DNA of 64,000 nt from Photobacterium malacitanum. GTDB lineage: Bacteria; Pseudomonadota; Gammaproteobacteria; Enterobacterales; Vibrionaceae. The notes beneath the pieces were generated by a model. That model did not search any database. It was given only the letters and a program-made list of their open reading frames with translations, and was not told where the DNA came from. Of this stretch, positions 41,174 to 53,648 are shown in pieces; positions within the stretch are counted from its first letter, which is position 1, and each line of letters starts with the position of its first letter. The position numbers were made by a program, and so were the translations under genes. The stretch lies in assembly GCF_900185615.1 (NCBI RefSeq), contig NZ_FYAK01000003.1, positions 248,001-312,000 on the forward strand, written 5' to 3'.

Positions 41174-42938
41174 CGAGATCCCTCTTATCAGTATGAGTGA
41201 GCATATCAGCGAGTAAGCCTTGATGACGAAGAGTATCAAAGCTACCGTTCTGAACTAATTTACCGTTATCCATCACCAAAATACGCTGCATAGCATGCAG
41301 TTGATCAAGACGGTGGCTGACCATTAAGGTTGTGCGGTTAGTAACAGCTAACGCTAAACTTTCTAATACTAAGCGTTCGCTATTAGCATCAAGGCTAGCG
41401 GTTGGCTCATCGAGTAGCCAAAATGCACCGTTTTGTAACATTGCACGTGCAACAGCAATACGTTGTGCCTGACCAACAGATAAACCGCCAGAACGATCAC
41501 CAACATGATGTTCGTAGCCTTTTTCAAGACGCTGAATAAATTCATTGGCATAAGCTTGGCGAGCAACTTGATCAATATCATCATTACTTGCACTAGGATT
41601 GCCTAAAGTAATATTGTCGCGCACTGTACCATGAACTAGTAATGGGTTTTGGCCGACCCAACTGATGGCTTGACGCCATTGTTGATGTTTAAGTTGGTTC
41701 AGCTCAACATCGTTGATTTTAATACTGCCACGGTAGGGTAAAAAGCCGAGCAGGGCATTAAGTAAACTGGTCTTACCCGCGCCACTTGGGCCAACGAGTG
41801 CCACATGTTCATTGGTATCAATGCTAAAGCTTAACGGTCCAGCTAGCACTTGACCTTCAGGGCTAAGCACTTCGAGATCAGTCACACTGATATGAATGGC
41901 ATTAGGTGTTGGTAACGGTGTATCACCATTGCTCATTTCGTCAGCTTCAATGTTTAAGAATTCAACAATAGATTCCGCTGCACCAATGGCTTGTGCTTTA
42001 GCATGGTAGAAAGTACCAAGATCACGTAATGGTTGATAAAACTCAGGTGCAAGCACTAACACGAATAAACCGGTAAATAACGAAACAGGTACACCGTAGT
42101 TACCAAAGTTGAGTTCGCCAATGAATGCGAAACCAAAATAGACCGCAACAATCGCAACAGAAATAGCAGAGAAAAACTCTAACACTGCCGACGATAGGAA
42201 GGCTAACCGGAGTACTTCCATGGTGCGTTTACGTAATACATGTGAAGCGGCATCAAGATTTTCAGCCTCAGCATCAACACGATTGAATAATCGTAGGGTT
42301 GATAACCCTTGTAAACGGTCATAAAAGTGGCCTGATAACCGTTGTAATGCTTTAAAGTTACGACGGTTAGCATCTGCTGCACCTATACCTACTAAGGCCA
42401 TAAAGAATGGCACTAAAGGTGCTGTAATAAGGAAGATTAACCCCGCAGCCCAGTTAAGTGGGAAGACCACCACAAGTATCACTACAGGAATCAACACCGA
42501 AAGTGACATTTGGGGAAGATAGCGCGCAAAGAAATCTTGCATTTCTTCTACTTGTTCAAGCACTAAGCTTGCCCATACTCCGGCTGGTTTACCTTTAATG
42601 TAGGCAGGGCCGAGGTTTTGTAAGCGGTTGAGGATTAATTGGCGAATATGGAGTCGAATTTGTTCACCACAACGATAACCACAAACTTCTCGTCCCCAGC
42701 TACATAACGCGCGTAAACCGATAATAACAATAAGGCCAACAAACTGATTCACAAGCTGATACTTATCCGTATGCTCGATGATCAATTGATGCAGAATATT
42801 GGCTAATAAAGCCGCTTGCCCGATAAGCAATAATCCCGAAGTAAACCCTAACCCAATACTGAACATCATCCAGCGTTTGGCAAGCTTACTTTGGGATTTT
42901 AACCATTTGGTCAAATCGCGTTGTAATTGTTTATCCAT
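41166..42938 (-). CDS. cydD: Cysteine/glutathione ABC exporter subunit CydD
   Basis: The partner of CydC. The 590-residue product has an N-terminal transmembrane domain with RWMMFSIGLGFTSGLLLIGQAALLA and six helices, and an ATPase domain with Walker A GPSGAGKTS, signature LSVGQAQRIAVARAM, Walker B FWLLDEPTASLD and VSHRL. The order cydD-cydC-aat next to trxB matches E. coli (trxB-cydD-cydC-aat), so identity is secure. Its last eight bases overlap cydC. Confidence 0.95.
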   Translation of the reverse strand: MDKQLQRDLTKWLKSQSKLAKRWMMFSIGLGFTSGLLLIGQAALLANILHQLIIEHTDKYQLVNQFVGLIVIIGLRALCSWGREVCGYRCGEQIRLHIRQLILNRLQNLGPAYIKGKPAGVWASLVLEQVEEMQDFFARYLPQMSLSVLIPVVILVVVFPLNWAAGLIFLITAPLVPFFMALVGIGAADANRRNFKALQRLSGHFYDRLQGLSTLRLFNRVDAEAENLDAASHVLRKRTMEVLRLAFLSSAVLEFFSAISVAIVAVYFGFAFIGELNFGNYGVPVSLFTGLFVLVLAPEFYQPLRDLGTFYHAKAQAIGAAESIVEFLNIEADEMSNGDTPLPTPNAIHISVTDLEVLSPEGQVLAGPLSFSIDTNEHVALVGPSGAGKTSLLNALLGFLPYRGSIKINDVELNQLKHQQWRQAISWVGQNPLLVHGTVRDNITLGNPSASNDDIDQVARQAYANEFIQRLEKGYEHHVGDRSGGLSVGQAQRIAVARAMLQNGAFWLLDEPTASLDANSERLVLESLALAVTNRTTLMVSHRLDQLHAMQRILVMDNGKLVQNGSFDTLRHQGLLADMLTHTDKRDLDA

Positions 42939-43017
42939 ATAAATAAGGTTTCATTACGGTATTTATGGTGGGTCGCTCTTACAGCAATATGGTTGAGATT
43001 CACATTGCTATAAGGAA

Positions 43018-43048
43018 AAAAAAGCCACTATATAAATAGTCGCTTTTA
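43018..43048 (-). terminator. Probable terminator after trxB
   Basis: Minus strand stem AAAGCGACTAT/ATAGTGGCTTT (one mismatch) with eight T, just after the trxB stop and before cydD. Confidence 0.65.
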
Positions 43049-43054
43049 TAGTAT

Positions 43055-44652
<1,598 letters not shown>

Positions 44653-45147
44653 ATGGTAGATACCAAAAAGAAACCATCCAAGGAATTGGATCGCATCGAC
44701 CGTAATATTTTGAATGAACTTCAAAAAGACGGTCGAATTTCAAACGTAGAGCTTTCAAAGCGTGTAGGTCTATCGCCAACACCGTGTCTAGAGCGTGTAC
44801 GTCGTTTAGAGCGCCAAGGTTATATCAGTGGTTATACAGCATTATTAAATCCACAGTTTCTTGATGCCTCATTATTGGTTTTTGTTGAGATCACGTTAAA
44901 CCGTGGTGCGCCAGATGTTTTTGAACAGTTTAATAAATCAGTACAAGAGCTAGAGGATATTCAAGAATGTCATTTAGTATCTGGTGATTTTGACTACTTG
45001 TTGAAAACACGGGTATCAGACATGTCAGCTTACCGTAAATTGCTTGGCGAAACGCTATTACGTCTTCCGGGTGTTAATGACACTCGTACTTATGTTGTTA
45101 TGGAAGAAGTTAAGCAAAGCAATAACTTGGTTATCAAAACTCGATAA
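44653..45147 (+). CDS. lrp: Leucine-responsive regulatory protein Lrp
   Basis: A global feast/famine transcription regulator. The 164-residue product is nearly identical to enterobacterial Lrp: LDRIDRNILNELQKDGRISNVELSKRVGLSPTPCLERVRRLE is the helix-turn-helix (here described as residues about 13-54), followed by the RAM ligand-binding domain with HLVSGDFDYLLKTRV. AAGGTGG precedes the ATG. It lies between trxB and ftsK, as in E. coli. Confidence 0.97.
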   Translation: MVDTKKKPSKELDRIDRNILNELQKDGRISNVELSKRVGLSPTPCLERVRRLERQGYISGYTALLNPQFLDASLLVFVEITLNRGAPDVFEQFNKSVQELEDIQECHLVSGDFDYLLKTRVSDMSAYRKLLGETLLRLPGVNDTRTYVVMEEVKQSNNLVIKTR

Positions 45148-45187
45148 ATTGTCGCGGTTTAATTGCTGTAAGATTGTAAATATATAC

Positions 45188-45230
45188 ATGCACCCTGAAT
45201 GACGTCATTGTTATTCAGGGTGTATTTGTT
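45188..45230 (+). terminator. Probable terminator after lrp
   Basis: Stem CACCCTGAAT/ATTCAGGGTG with a 12-base loop, followed by TATTTGTTT. The tail is only moderately T-rich. Confidence 0.6.
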
Positions 45231-45605
45231 TATGCAGAGTAAAATAGTAATTGCTGCTTAATCACTCAAACGAAGCTATGAATTGACATAATGATGAATT
45301 TATTTGTCCACTGAGCGTCTAAAATAACCAAGGGCTAGTCGGTTGAGATAGTTAGCTTTTATTAGTTAGAAGATATTGCTTACCATAAAAAAAATTTTTA
45401 TTTTAAAGGGCGACGAACACAGACAATGTGGTCTTTTAGTATAGAATGATGGCATTAAGACATTTACTTTATATTTGTGAGTTTGCCAACGGTATCGCTC
45501 GGTATTGAATACTGTATTGTTATTAACCGTAATACAGCATTGGTAGCTGAAAATATCAGCACTTTGGTAAAATATTCGAATTTGATAGAAACACCGGAGT
45601 TATTC

Positions 45606-48600
45606 TTGAGGAAGTTTAAAGGTAAAAAACTGCCCAAAATGCGTTTATCAGGTTGGCAACGCATTGTTGAAGGTTTTTTGATCATCAGTATTTTAGTTGC
45701 CATTTATATGATGGTTGCGCTAGTCACATTTAATCCTGCAGATCCTTCTTGGTCACAAACTGCTTGGGAAGGTGTGGTTCAAAATAAAGCCGGTTCATTT
45801 GGCGCATTAGTAGCAGATACTCTGTTCTTTATTTTTGGGTCTCTGGCCTACATCATCCCTATTGTTTTAGTGTTACTTGGTTGGTTTATTTATCATCATC
45901 GTAGCAAAATACTGTCACTTGATTTTATGGTTTACGGTACGCGCTGGCTAGGATTAATGCTATTAGTGCTAAGTAGCTGTGGATTGGCTGATCTTAACTT
46001 TGATGATATTTGGTATTTTTCATCGGGTGGTGTCATTGGTGATGTCGTTGCCAATATCTCGTTACCATTATTAAATGTATTAGGGGCAACCTTAGTGCTC
46101 ATGTTTGCATGGGCAATTGGATTTACCTTATTTACGGGTATTTCATGGGTAACGATTGTCGATCAATTAGGTGCAAAGACACTCTCAAGTTTAACCTGGA
46201 TATTAAATAAATTACGTTCAGATAAACATGAAGTCATGCGTCCATTTGCGGCTGATATTGCTGCTGAATCTGATATGCCTTATGTTCAGCATCTTAATAA
46301 TGACGATCAAGATGATTTACTCTTATCATCTTATACCGCCTCGTCAGCTGTAGAATCTGCACATGGAAACGCGTTTGAGCGTAAAGATCCTGTTTATACG
46401 CCATCAAATACCACCCCAATTATTCGTTCATCTTCAGCTGCAACTGCAACGGTTAGCGATCCGCTAATGACTCCAGCAGTAGAACAAACGGTAGTGCAAG
46501 CTGAGCCGCAGCCATATGTTGCGCCGGTAGAACACGCCGCAGCGCAAGTTGAGCCGCAGCCATATGTTGCACCGGTAGAACACGCCGCAGCGCAAGTTGA
46601 GCCGCAGCCATATGTTGCACCGGTAGAACACGCCGCAGCGCAAGTTGAGCCACAGCCATATGTTGCGCCGGTAGAACAAGCAGTAGTGCAAGTTGAGCCG
46701 CAGCCATATGTTGCACCGGTAGAACAAGCAGTAGCGCAAGTTGAGCCGCAGCCATATGTTGCACCGGTAGAACACGCCGCAGCGCAAGTTGAACCACAGC
46801 CATATGTTGCAGCGGTAGAACACGTTGCACCACAGGTTGAACAAGCAGCGCCTTTACAAGGATTGTCAGTATCAGCACTTGAGCGCGAGCTTGAAAAAGA
46901 TGAAGACTTTACTGTTGCTGTTGATGAGCAAACTCAAACTGTGATTAATGCCGTTGTTAATGAACAACCAGCGACATCACAAGTTTATACTGCTCCGGTT
47001 GCTGAATCTTTTGTACCGACAACGAATGTAGATACTTCAGAAGAGGGTTTAACCGATGAAGAAATCTTCCTTAAACGCATTCGTGATAAACAAAAACAGC
47101 AAGCGCATCTTGCAGGGTTAGATAATCCATTTTTAATGCAAAAAGAACCTGATCTACCAGTGCCTACATCACCAATGCCAACATTAGATTTATTACAACC
47201 TGCACGTAAAACGGTTGAAAAGGCATCTGATGAAGAGCTACAAGCGACAGCTGCCTTGATAGAATCAAAACTTGCAGATTATAAAATCAAAGTGCAAGTT
47301 AAAGGTATTTACCCAGGTCCTGTGATCACCCGTTATGAACTTGATCTTGCGCCTGGAGTAAAAGTTAGTCGTATTTCAGGGCTATCAAAAGATTTAGCGC
47401 GTGCTTTATCAACCACATCAGTACGTGTGGTTGAAGTGATTCCGGGCAAACCTTACATTGGTTTGGAACTGCCGAATAAGAGCCGTGAAACGGTTTATAT
47501 GTCGGAAGTTGTTGCCAGTGAGCAATTCCAGCATGTTGGTGGCGCACTGCCTATCGTTTTAGGTAACGATATTGCGGGCGATGCCGTTGTGGCTGATTTA
47601 AGTAAAATGCCACACTTATTGGTTGCAGGTACTACAGGTTCAGGTAAATCAGTGGGTGTAAACGTGATGATTTTGAGCTTACTTTACAAATGTAAGCCTG
47701 AAGATTGTCGCTTTATTATGATTGACCCGAAAATGTTGGAGCTGTCAATCTATGAAGGTATTCCGCATCTATTAACAGAAGTGGTTACTGACATGAAAGA
47801 TGCTGGTAATGCCCTGCGTTGGTGTGTTGGTGAAATGGAACGCCGTTACAAAGTATTAGCCGCTTGTGGTGTACGTAACCTTGCAGGTTATAACGCTAAA
47901 CTAAAAGAGGCTGCTGAGGCGGGGCATCCTATTCACGATCCATTATGGAAGCCTGGTGATACCATGGATGAATACCCACCATTATTGGAAAAAATGCCAA
48001 GTATTGTGGTAATTGTCGATGAGTTTGCTGACTTAATGATGGTTGTGGGTAAGAAGGTGGAAGAACTGATTGCACGCTTGGCTCAAAAAGCGCGTGCTGC
48101 AGGTATTCACCTAGTATTAGCGACTCAACGTCCATCGGTTGATGTTATTACCGGTTTGATCAAAGCGAACATTCCAACTCGAATGGCATTTACCGTATCA
48201 ACCAAAACCGATTCTCGTACAATCTTGGATCAAGGTGGTGCTGAAACGTTATTAGGTATGGGTGATATGTTGTACTTACCGTCAGGTCAAAGTCATACCA
48301 TTCGTGTTCATGGTGCATTTGCATCTGATGATGATGTACATAATGTGGTTAACGATTGGAAAGCACGTGGCAAACCCCAATATATCGATAGCATTCTAAA
48401 TTCAGATCAAGGTGCAGATAGCTTGCTACCGGGTGAAGCACCAGCTGGTGATGATGATTTGGATCAGTTATTTGATGAAGTGGCGGCGTTTGTTGCAGAA
48501 ACGCGTCGAGCATCTATTTCAGGCGTACAACGTCGATTTAAGATTGGTTATAACCGTGCAGCGCGAATTGTTGATCAATTGCAAGCGCATGGCATTGTGA

Positions 48601-48665
48601 GTGCACCGGGGCATAACGCTAACCGTGAAGTGTTAGCGCCGCCACCAGTACAACAACACGATTAA
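45606..48665 (+). CDS. ftsK: DNA translocase FtsK
   Basis: Divisome protein that pumps chromosomal DNA toward dif and activates XerCD. The 1019-residue product has about four membrane segments in the first 200 residues (opening [18 protein letters not shown]), a linker that includes seven EPQPYVA repeats, the motor domain with Walker [12 protein letters not shown] (near 47626-47658) and DEFADLMM, and the winged-helix gamma domain starting [19 protein letters not shown] that reads KOPS. I chose TTG 45606, six bases after CCGGAG; the frame stays open upstream to GTG 45477, but that adds 43 residues without family resemblance. The start is uncertain. Confidence 0.93.
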   Translation: MRKFKGKKLPKMRLSGWQRIVEGFLIISILVAIYMMVALVTFNPADPSWSQTAWEGVVQNKAGSFGALVADTLFFIFGSLAYIIPIVLVLLGWFIYHHRSKILSLDFMVYGTRWLGLMLLVLSSCGLADLNFDDIWYFSSGGVIGDVVANISLPLLNVLGATLVLMFAWAIGFTLFTGISWVTIVDQLGAKTLSSLTWILNKLRSDKHEVMRPFAADIAAESDMPYVQHLNNDDQDDLLLSSYTASSAVESAHGNAFERKDPVYTPSNTTPIIRSSSAATATVSDPLMTPAVEQTVVQAEPQPYVAPVEHAAAQVEPQPYVAPVEHAAAQVEPQPYVAPVEHAAAQVEPQPYVAPVEQAVVQVEPQPYVAPVEQAVAQVEPQPYVAPVEHAAAQVEPQPYVAAVEHVAPQVEQAAPLQGLSVSALERELEKDEDFTVAVDEQTQTVINAVVNEQPATSQVYTAPVAESFVPTTNVDTSEEGLTDEEIFLKRIRDKQKQQAHLAGLDNPFLMQKEPDLPVPTSPMPTLDLLQPARKTVEKASDEELQATAALIESKLADYKIKVQVKGIYPGPVITRYELDLAPGVKVSRISGLSKDLARALSTTSVRVVEVIPGKPYIGLELPNKSRETVYMSEVVASEQFQHVGGALPIVLGNDIAGDAVVADLSKMPHLLVAGTTGSGKSVGVNVMILSLLYKCKPEDCRFIMIDPKMLELSIYEGIPHLLTEVVTDMKDAGNALRWCVGEMERRYKVLAACGVRNLAGYNAKLKEAAEAGHPIHDPLWKPGDTMDEYPPLLEKMPSIVVIVDEFADLMMVVGKKVEELIARLAQKARAAGIHLVLATQRPSVDVITGLIKANIPTRMAFTVSTKTDSRTILDQGGAETLLGMGDMLYLPSGQSHTIRVHGAFASDDDVHNVVNDWKARGKPQYIDSILNSDQGADSLLPGEAPAGDDDLDQLFDEVAAFVAETRRASISGVQRRFKIGYNRAARIVDQLQAHGIVSAPGHNANREVLAPPPVQQHD
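46503..46838 (+). repeat. Seven tandem 48-bp repeats in the ftsK linker
   Basis: Seven in-frame 16-codon units of the type [16 protein letters not shown], the last degenerate. Several copies are identical at DNA level except for one or two bases. The repeats lie in the Pro/Gln-rich linker between membrane and motor domains, where length is known to vary between species. Confidence 0.95.
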
Positions 48666-48716
48666 TCATGATCGATAAATAGCGACTCACTTGCTATGAA
48701 GCGCTAAAGTGAAAAC

Positions 48717-48753
48717 AAAACTGCTGTGATAGTGATTATCACAGCAGTTTAAT
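48717..48753 (+). terminator. Hairpin between ftsK and lolA
   Basis: Stem AAACTGCTGTGATA/TTATCACAGCAGTTT with a tiny loop but only a short AT tail. It may terminate ftsK partially or protect its 3' end. Confidence 0.5.
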
Positions 48754-48772
48754 ATCAAAGAGGTTAGCGAAT

Positions 48773-49393
48773 ATGATGAAGAAACTCGTAATGAGTATGC
48801 TAGTTGCTGCGCCAATGTTGGTTGCTTCAAGTGCATGGGCCGCAACACCGCAACAAGCGTTAAGCAGCCGTCTTGATAAAGTGAATGCATTTAGCGCTAA
48901 CTTTACTCAAAAAGTGACCAGTCCTGATGGTGAAGTTTTAGTCAATGGTACGGGTGATTTATCGATTAAGCGTCCAAATTTATTTCGTTGGGCAACTGAA
49001 ACACCGGATAAAAGCTTATTAGTTTCTGATGGTAAAACTGTATGGTATTACAGCCCGTTTGTTGAGCAAGTAACGGCAATGTGGCTTAAAGATGCCACTG
49101 AACAAACGCCATTTGTATTATTAACTCGTAATAGTGCCAGCGATTGGTCAAAGTATAATGTCGCGCAATTAGCCGACACATTTACACTTACACCAAAAGA
49201 TAAAACCTCATCGATGGATAAGTTTGTGGTTACGGTATCAAATACTGGTCAAGTACGTAATTTCTCGGTAATTGAAACAGATGGCCAGCGCAGTAAATAC
49301 GTCTTAAGTGATTTTAAACGTACTACGCCAGCGGCAAGTTTATTTACCTTTACACCGCCTAAAGGTGTAGAGCTAGATGACCAACGTAACTAA
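48773..49393 (+). CDS. lolA: Outer-membrane lipoprotein carrier protein LolA
   Basis: Periplasmic chaperone that carries lipoproteins from LolCDE to LolB. The 206-residue precursor has a signal peptide (MMKKLVMSMLVAAPMLVASSAWA, cleavage before ATPQQ) followed by LSSRLDKVNAFSANFTQKV, RPNLFRWATETPD and the LLVSDGKTVWYYSPFVEQVT strand set of the open barrel. A second ATG directly follows the first, so the start is uncertain by one codon. The ftsK-lolA-rarA-serS order is the same as E. coli. Confidence 0.96.
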   Translation: MMKKLVMSMLVAAPMLVASSAWAATPQQALSSRLDKVNAFSANFTQKVTSPDGEVLVNGTGDLSIKRPNLFRWATETPDKSLLVSDGKTVWYYSPFVEQVTAMWLKDATEQTPFVLLTRNSASDWSKYNVAQLADTFTLTPKDKTSSMDKFVVTVSNTGQVRNFSVIETDGQRSKYVLSDFKRTTPAASLFTFTPPKGVELDDQRN

Positions 49394-49419
49394 TTGTTAT
49401 TGAATTTAATTATTATGAG

Positions 49420-49446
49420 AAGGTGGCAAATAAGCCACCTTTTTCT
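49420..49446 (+). terminator. Rho-independent terminator after lolA
   Basis: Stem AAGGTGGC/GCCACCTT with a six-base loop and five T. It lies just before the rarA ribosome-binding site. Confidence 0.75.
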
Positions 49447-49466
49447 GTCTTAGGGGAGTCATTATA

Positions 49467-50807
49467 TTGAGTAATTTCAGCCTAGATTTTTCCTCGGATT
49501 TTAGACCTTTGGCAGCAAGAATGCGACCTCGCACCGTCGAGGAATACATAGGTCAACAACATATTCTTGGTGAAGGTAAGCCACTCCGTCGTGCTTTAAA
49601 AGCCGGTCAATTACATTCGATGATTTTGTGGGGGCCACCAGGTACAGGTAAAACGACCTTAGCCGAAGTTGCCGCACATTATGCTAATGCTGAAGTTGAA
49701 CGGGTGTCAGCAGTAACCTCTGGTATTAAAGATATTCGCGCAGCCATAGATAAAGCTCGTGATAATAAAATGGCCGGCCGACGGACTATTTTATTTGTTG
49801 ATGAGGTGCATCGATTTAATAAAAGTCAGCAAGATGCATTTCTGCCGCATATTGAAGACGGAACCGTAACCTTTATTGGAGCTACCACTGAGAACCCATC
49901 ATTTGAGCTTAATAACGCACTATTATCGCGTGCACGCGTATATAAATTAAAGTCCCTTGAAGATAATGAAATTCTTGAAGTGATCGAACAAGCGTTAACA
50001 GATAAAGAACGCGGTATCAGCGAAACTGATTTTGAGTTTGTCGGTGAAGTTAAACAGCAGTTAGCTGAGTTTGTACGTGGTGATGCACGAATGTCACTCA
50101 ATTATCTTGAACAGTTAATTGATATGGCAGAAGAAGATCAGCAAGGTATTAAACAAATCACGGTGGAGTTATTAGCTGAAGTCACGGGTGAAAAAGTGGC
50201 GCGGTTTGATAATAAAGGTGATCTTTGGTACGACATGATCTCTGCGGTGCATAAATCGATTCGTGGTTCTAATGCCGATGGTGCATTGTATTGGTTTGCA
50301 AGAATGCTGCAAGCTGGGTGTGATCCGCTGTATGTTGCACGTCGACTATTAGCAATAGCCTCAGAAGATATTGGTAATGCTGATCCTCGCGCAATGCAAG
50401 TCGCTGTGTCGGCATGGGATTGCTATACCCGCGTTGGCGCTTATGAAGGTGAACGTGCTATTGCGCAAGCGATTGTGTATTTAGCTTGTGCAGCTAAAAG
50501 TAACGCCGTGTATGTTGCCTTTAATCTTGCCAAAGCAGATGCGCGTGAATTTCCTGATTTTGAAGTGCCGCCACATTTGCGTAATGCGCCAACCAAACTG
50601 ATGAAAGAATTGGGTTATGGTGAAGGTTACCGTTACGCTCATGATGAGCCGGGGGCGTATGCGCCTGGTGAAGTGTATTTACCGCGTGAAATTCGCGATC
50701 GAGTTTATTATCAGCCTTCAAAACGGGGCTTAGAGATAAAAATATCGGAAAAGTTGGATTATCTGGCTGCTTTAGATGCAAAAAGCCCGCTAAAGCGCTA
50801 CCAATAA
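49467..50807 (+). CDS. rarA: Replication-associated recombination protein RarA
   Basis: AAA+ clamp-loader-like ATPase that acts at stalled replication forks. The 446-residue product has Walker [13 protein letters not shown], Walker [12 protein letters not shown], sensor [11 protein letters not shown] and the RarA-specific C-terminal tetramerisation region ending LKRYQ. TTG 49467 is used because [12 protein letters not shown] aligns with the E. coli start MSNLSLDFSDN and GGGGAG lies eight bases upstream; no in-frame ATG fits better. Confidence 0.95.
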   Translation: MSNFSLDFSSDFRPLAARMRPRTVEEYIGQQHILGEGKPLRRALKAGQLHSMILWGPPGTGKTTLAEVAAHYANAEVERVSAVTSGIKDIRAAIDKARDNKMAGRRTILFVDEVHRFNKSQQDAFLPHIEDGTVTFIGATTENPSFELNNALLSRARVYKLKSLEDNEILEVIEQALTDKERGISETDFEFVGEVKQQLAEFVRGDARMSLNYLEQLIDMAEEDQQGIKQITVELLAEVTGEKVARFDNKGDLWYDMISAVHKSIRGSNADGALYWFARMLQAGCDPLYVARRLLAIASEDIGNADPRAMQVAVSAWDCYTRVGAYEGERAIAQAIVYLACAAKSNAVYVAFNLAKADAREFPDFEVPPHLRNAPTKLMKELGYGEGYRYAHDEPGAYAPGEVYLPREIRDRVYYQPSKRGLEIKISEKLDYLAALDAKSPLKRYQ

Positions 50808-50918
50808 TAAGGCTTTTTGGGTATCGTTAAGTGATTGGCAACAATTTGTTATGGTTGCCTCCCAACTACAACTATTTTAATAAGAAATGCCTAAATAACG
50901 CGCATTTCAGACTATTAA

Positions 50919-52241
<1,323 letters not shown>

Positions 52242-52270
52242 TTCCTGATGCTGTAAAAAGTATGTTGCTT

Positions 52271-52302
52271 AAAAACCCAGTCATGAAGGCTGGGTTTTTT
52301 TA
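52271..52302 (+). terminator. Rho-independent terminator after serS
   Basis: Stem AAAACCCAG/CTGGGTTTT and seven T, 30 bases after the stop. Confidence 0.9.
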
Positions 52303-52316
52303 TGGGGGAAAAGGGG

Positions 52317-52775
52317 AGTTTCGAGTCTTTAGGTAGCGAGAGTCGAGTTGAAAAGCGTGTGTGCTAACCTTAACCTCGTCATTCCTTACAGTGAATGCCC
52401 GTGAGGGCGATAGTGAATCTACTCACCGCGTGTTGTCGAGTTATTAGTTTCGAGTTTTAAGTAGCGAGAGTCGAGTTGAAAAGCGTGTGTGCTAACCCTA
52501 ACTCTGTCATTCCCTACAGTGAGGTTACGAACGCGATAGGGAATCTATTATCCGCGTGTTGTCGAGTTATTAGTTTCGAGTTTTTAAGTAGCGAGAGTCG
52601 AGTTGAAAAGCATGTGTGCCAATCCTAACCCTGTCATTCCTTACAGTGAATGCTAAACCCAACTCCGTCATTCCCTACAGTGAATGCCCGCGAGGGCGAT
52701 AGGGAATCTACTCACCACGCGTTGTCGAGTTATTAGTTTCGAGTTTTAAGTCGCGAGAGTCGAGGTTCGAAATTC
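52317..52775. repeat. Compound REP-like palindromic repeat array (left)
   Basis: Repeats of about 125-165 bp, each with a palindrome ATTCCCTA...TAGGGAAT enclosing GCCCGCGAGGGC, then a linker containing GTTGTCGAGTTATTAG and GTAGCGAGAGTCGAG. Palindromes lie near 52378-52424, 52507-52553 and 52667-52713, with a truncated copy at about 52633-52652. In the 52507 copy the inner stem is GTT-ACG-AAC instead of GCCC-GCGA-GGGC, so pairing is kept although sequence differs. No gene lies in 52242-52948. Confidence 0.9.
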
Positions 52776-52948
52776 GAAATGATAGATAATGAGTGGTGCT
52801 GATGATGTTATGTGCAATTTTGGTTAAAAACATCCAATATTATTTAACAATATGAAGCACTTTTGAGACAGTGTGTATTATCTCTACTATTCATTTATTT
52901 ATATAATGATTGAGCTTTATATTTATTGTTGATTTGATGGAGAATTTC

Positions 52949-53092
52949 ATGGATAAGAAATGTCAATATTGTGCGCAACCACAGAGTGAATGTACTTGCG
53001 TTGATTGTGCTGTTTGCCATAAAACAAAAGCAGACTGCACATGTGTAAAGTGTAATGAATGCGGTGAAAAGGAAGTCGACTGCGCTTGTTAA
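52949..53092 (+). CDS. 47-residue cysteine-rich triple-repeat protein, metallothionein-like
   Basis: Twelve of 47 residues are cysteine, at 5, 8, 15, 17, 20, 23, 30, 32, 35, 38, 45 and 47. They form three exact 15-residue periods of C-x2-C-x6-C-x-C, for example CAVCHKTKADCTC. There is no signal peptide and the other residues are mainly Lys, Asp, Glu, Thr and Val. ATG 52949 has TGGAG six bases upstream; the frame opens 13 codons earlier with a hydrophobic, unrelated stretch. A terminator follows. Density and spacing suggest a metal-thiolate cluster binder, but it does not match the SmtA pattern that I know. Function is unproven. Confidence 0.8.
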   Translation: MDKKCQYCAQPQSECTCVDCAVCHKTKADCTCVKCNECGEKEVDCAC

Positions 53093-53114
53093 TCGGGCTT
53101 TGCTTATACTACTC

Positions 53115-53144
53115 AAGGCCGCTTTTGAGCGGTCTTATTTTATG
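53115..53144 (+). terminator. Terminator after the cysteine-rich gene
   Basis: Stem AAGGCCGCT/AGCGGTCTT with a four-base loop and a TATTTTAT tail, 25 bases after the stop. Confidence 0.75.
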
Positions 53145-53163
53145 CCAATCCCAACTCCACCCC

Positions 53164-53395
53164 GTCATTCCCTACAGTGAATGCCCGCGAGGGCGATAGG
53201 GAATCTACTCACCGCGTGTTGTCGAGTTATTAGTTTCGAGTCTTTAGGTAGCGAGAGTCGAGTTGAAAAGCATGTGTGCTAACCCTAACCTCGTCATTCC
53301 CTACAGTGAATGCCAATCCCAACTCCGTCATTCCCTACAGTGAATGCCCGCGAGGGCGATAGGGAATCTACTCACCGCGCGTTGTAGAGTTAATT
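53164..53395. repeat. Compound REP-like palindromic repeat array (right)
   Basis: The same family as the left array. Full palindromes lie at about 53164-53210 and 53327-53370, with a truncated copy at 53292-53312, and the linker GTAGCGAGAGTCGAG at about 53250. Together the two arrays bracket the cysteine-rich gene. The following 53396-53648 is AT-rich leader of the ATPase gene, with an AGGAGG at about 53612. Confidence 0.9.
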
Positions 53396-53648
53396 GTATC
53401 TATTTTAGGGCTGATGACTGTTAATCATCGCCAACTGAGTATTTTTATTGTTGTTAACATCAGTAACAAATTAAATACACCATGTTTTGACTAATTATTT
53501 TAAATAAAACTTATTAAAACAAGACCTAAGCGATACTTTTTATATGAATAGAGATCGTATAGTACGGATTAGATACATATTGTTAAATATAGACCTTTTT
53601 GTTCAATTTTCAGGAGGCTGAATTTTAGATATAATCCACGTGCTGCAT

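Noticed and set aside
46453..46878. Long minus-strand frames opposite the ftsK repeats
   Set aside because: Repeat artefacts: the 48-bp unit lacks stops in several frames. No ribosome-binding site or family resemblance.
52317..53395. CRISPR array
   Set aside because: Repeats are palindromic, unequal in length, partly truncated, and have no unique spacers of regular size; no cas genes are present.
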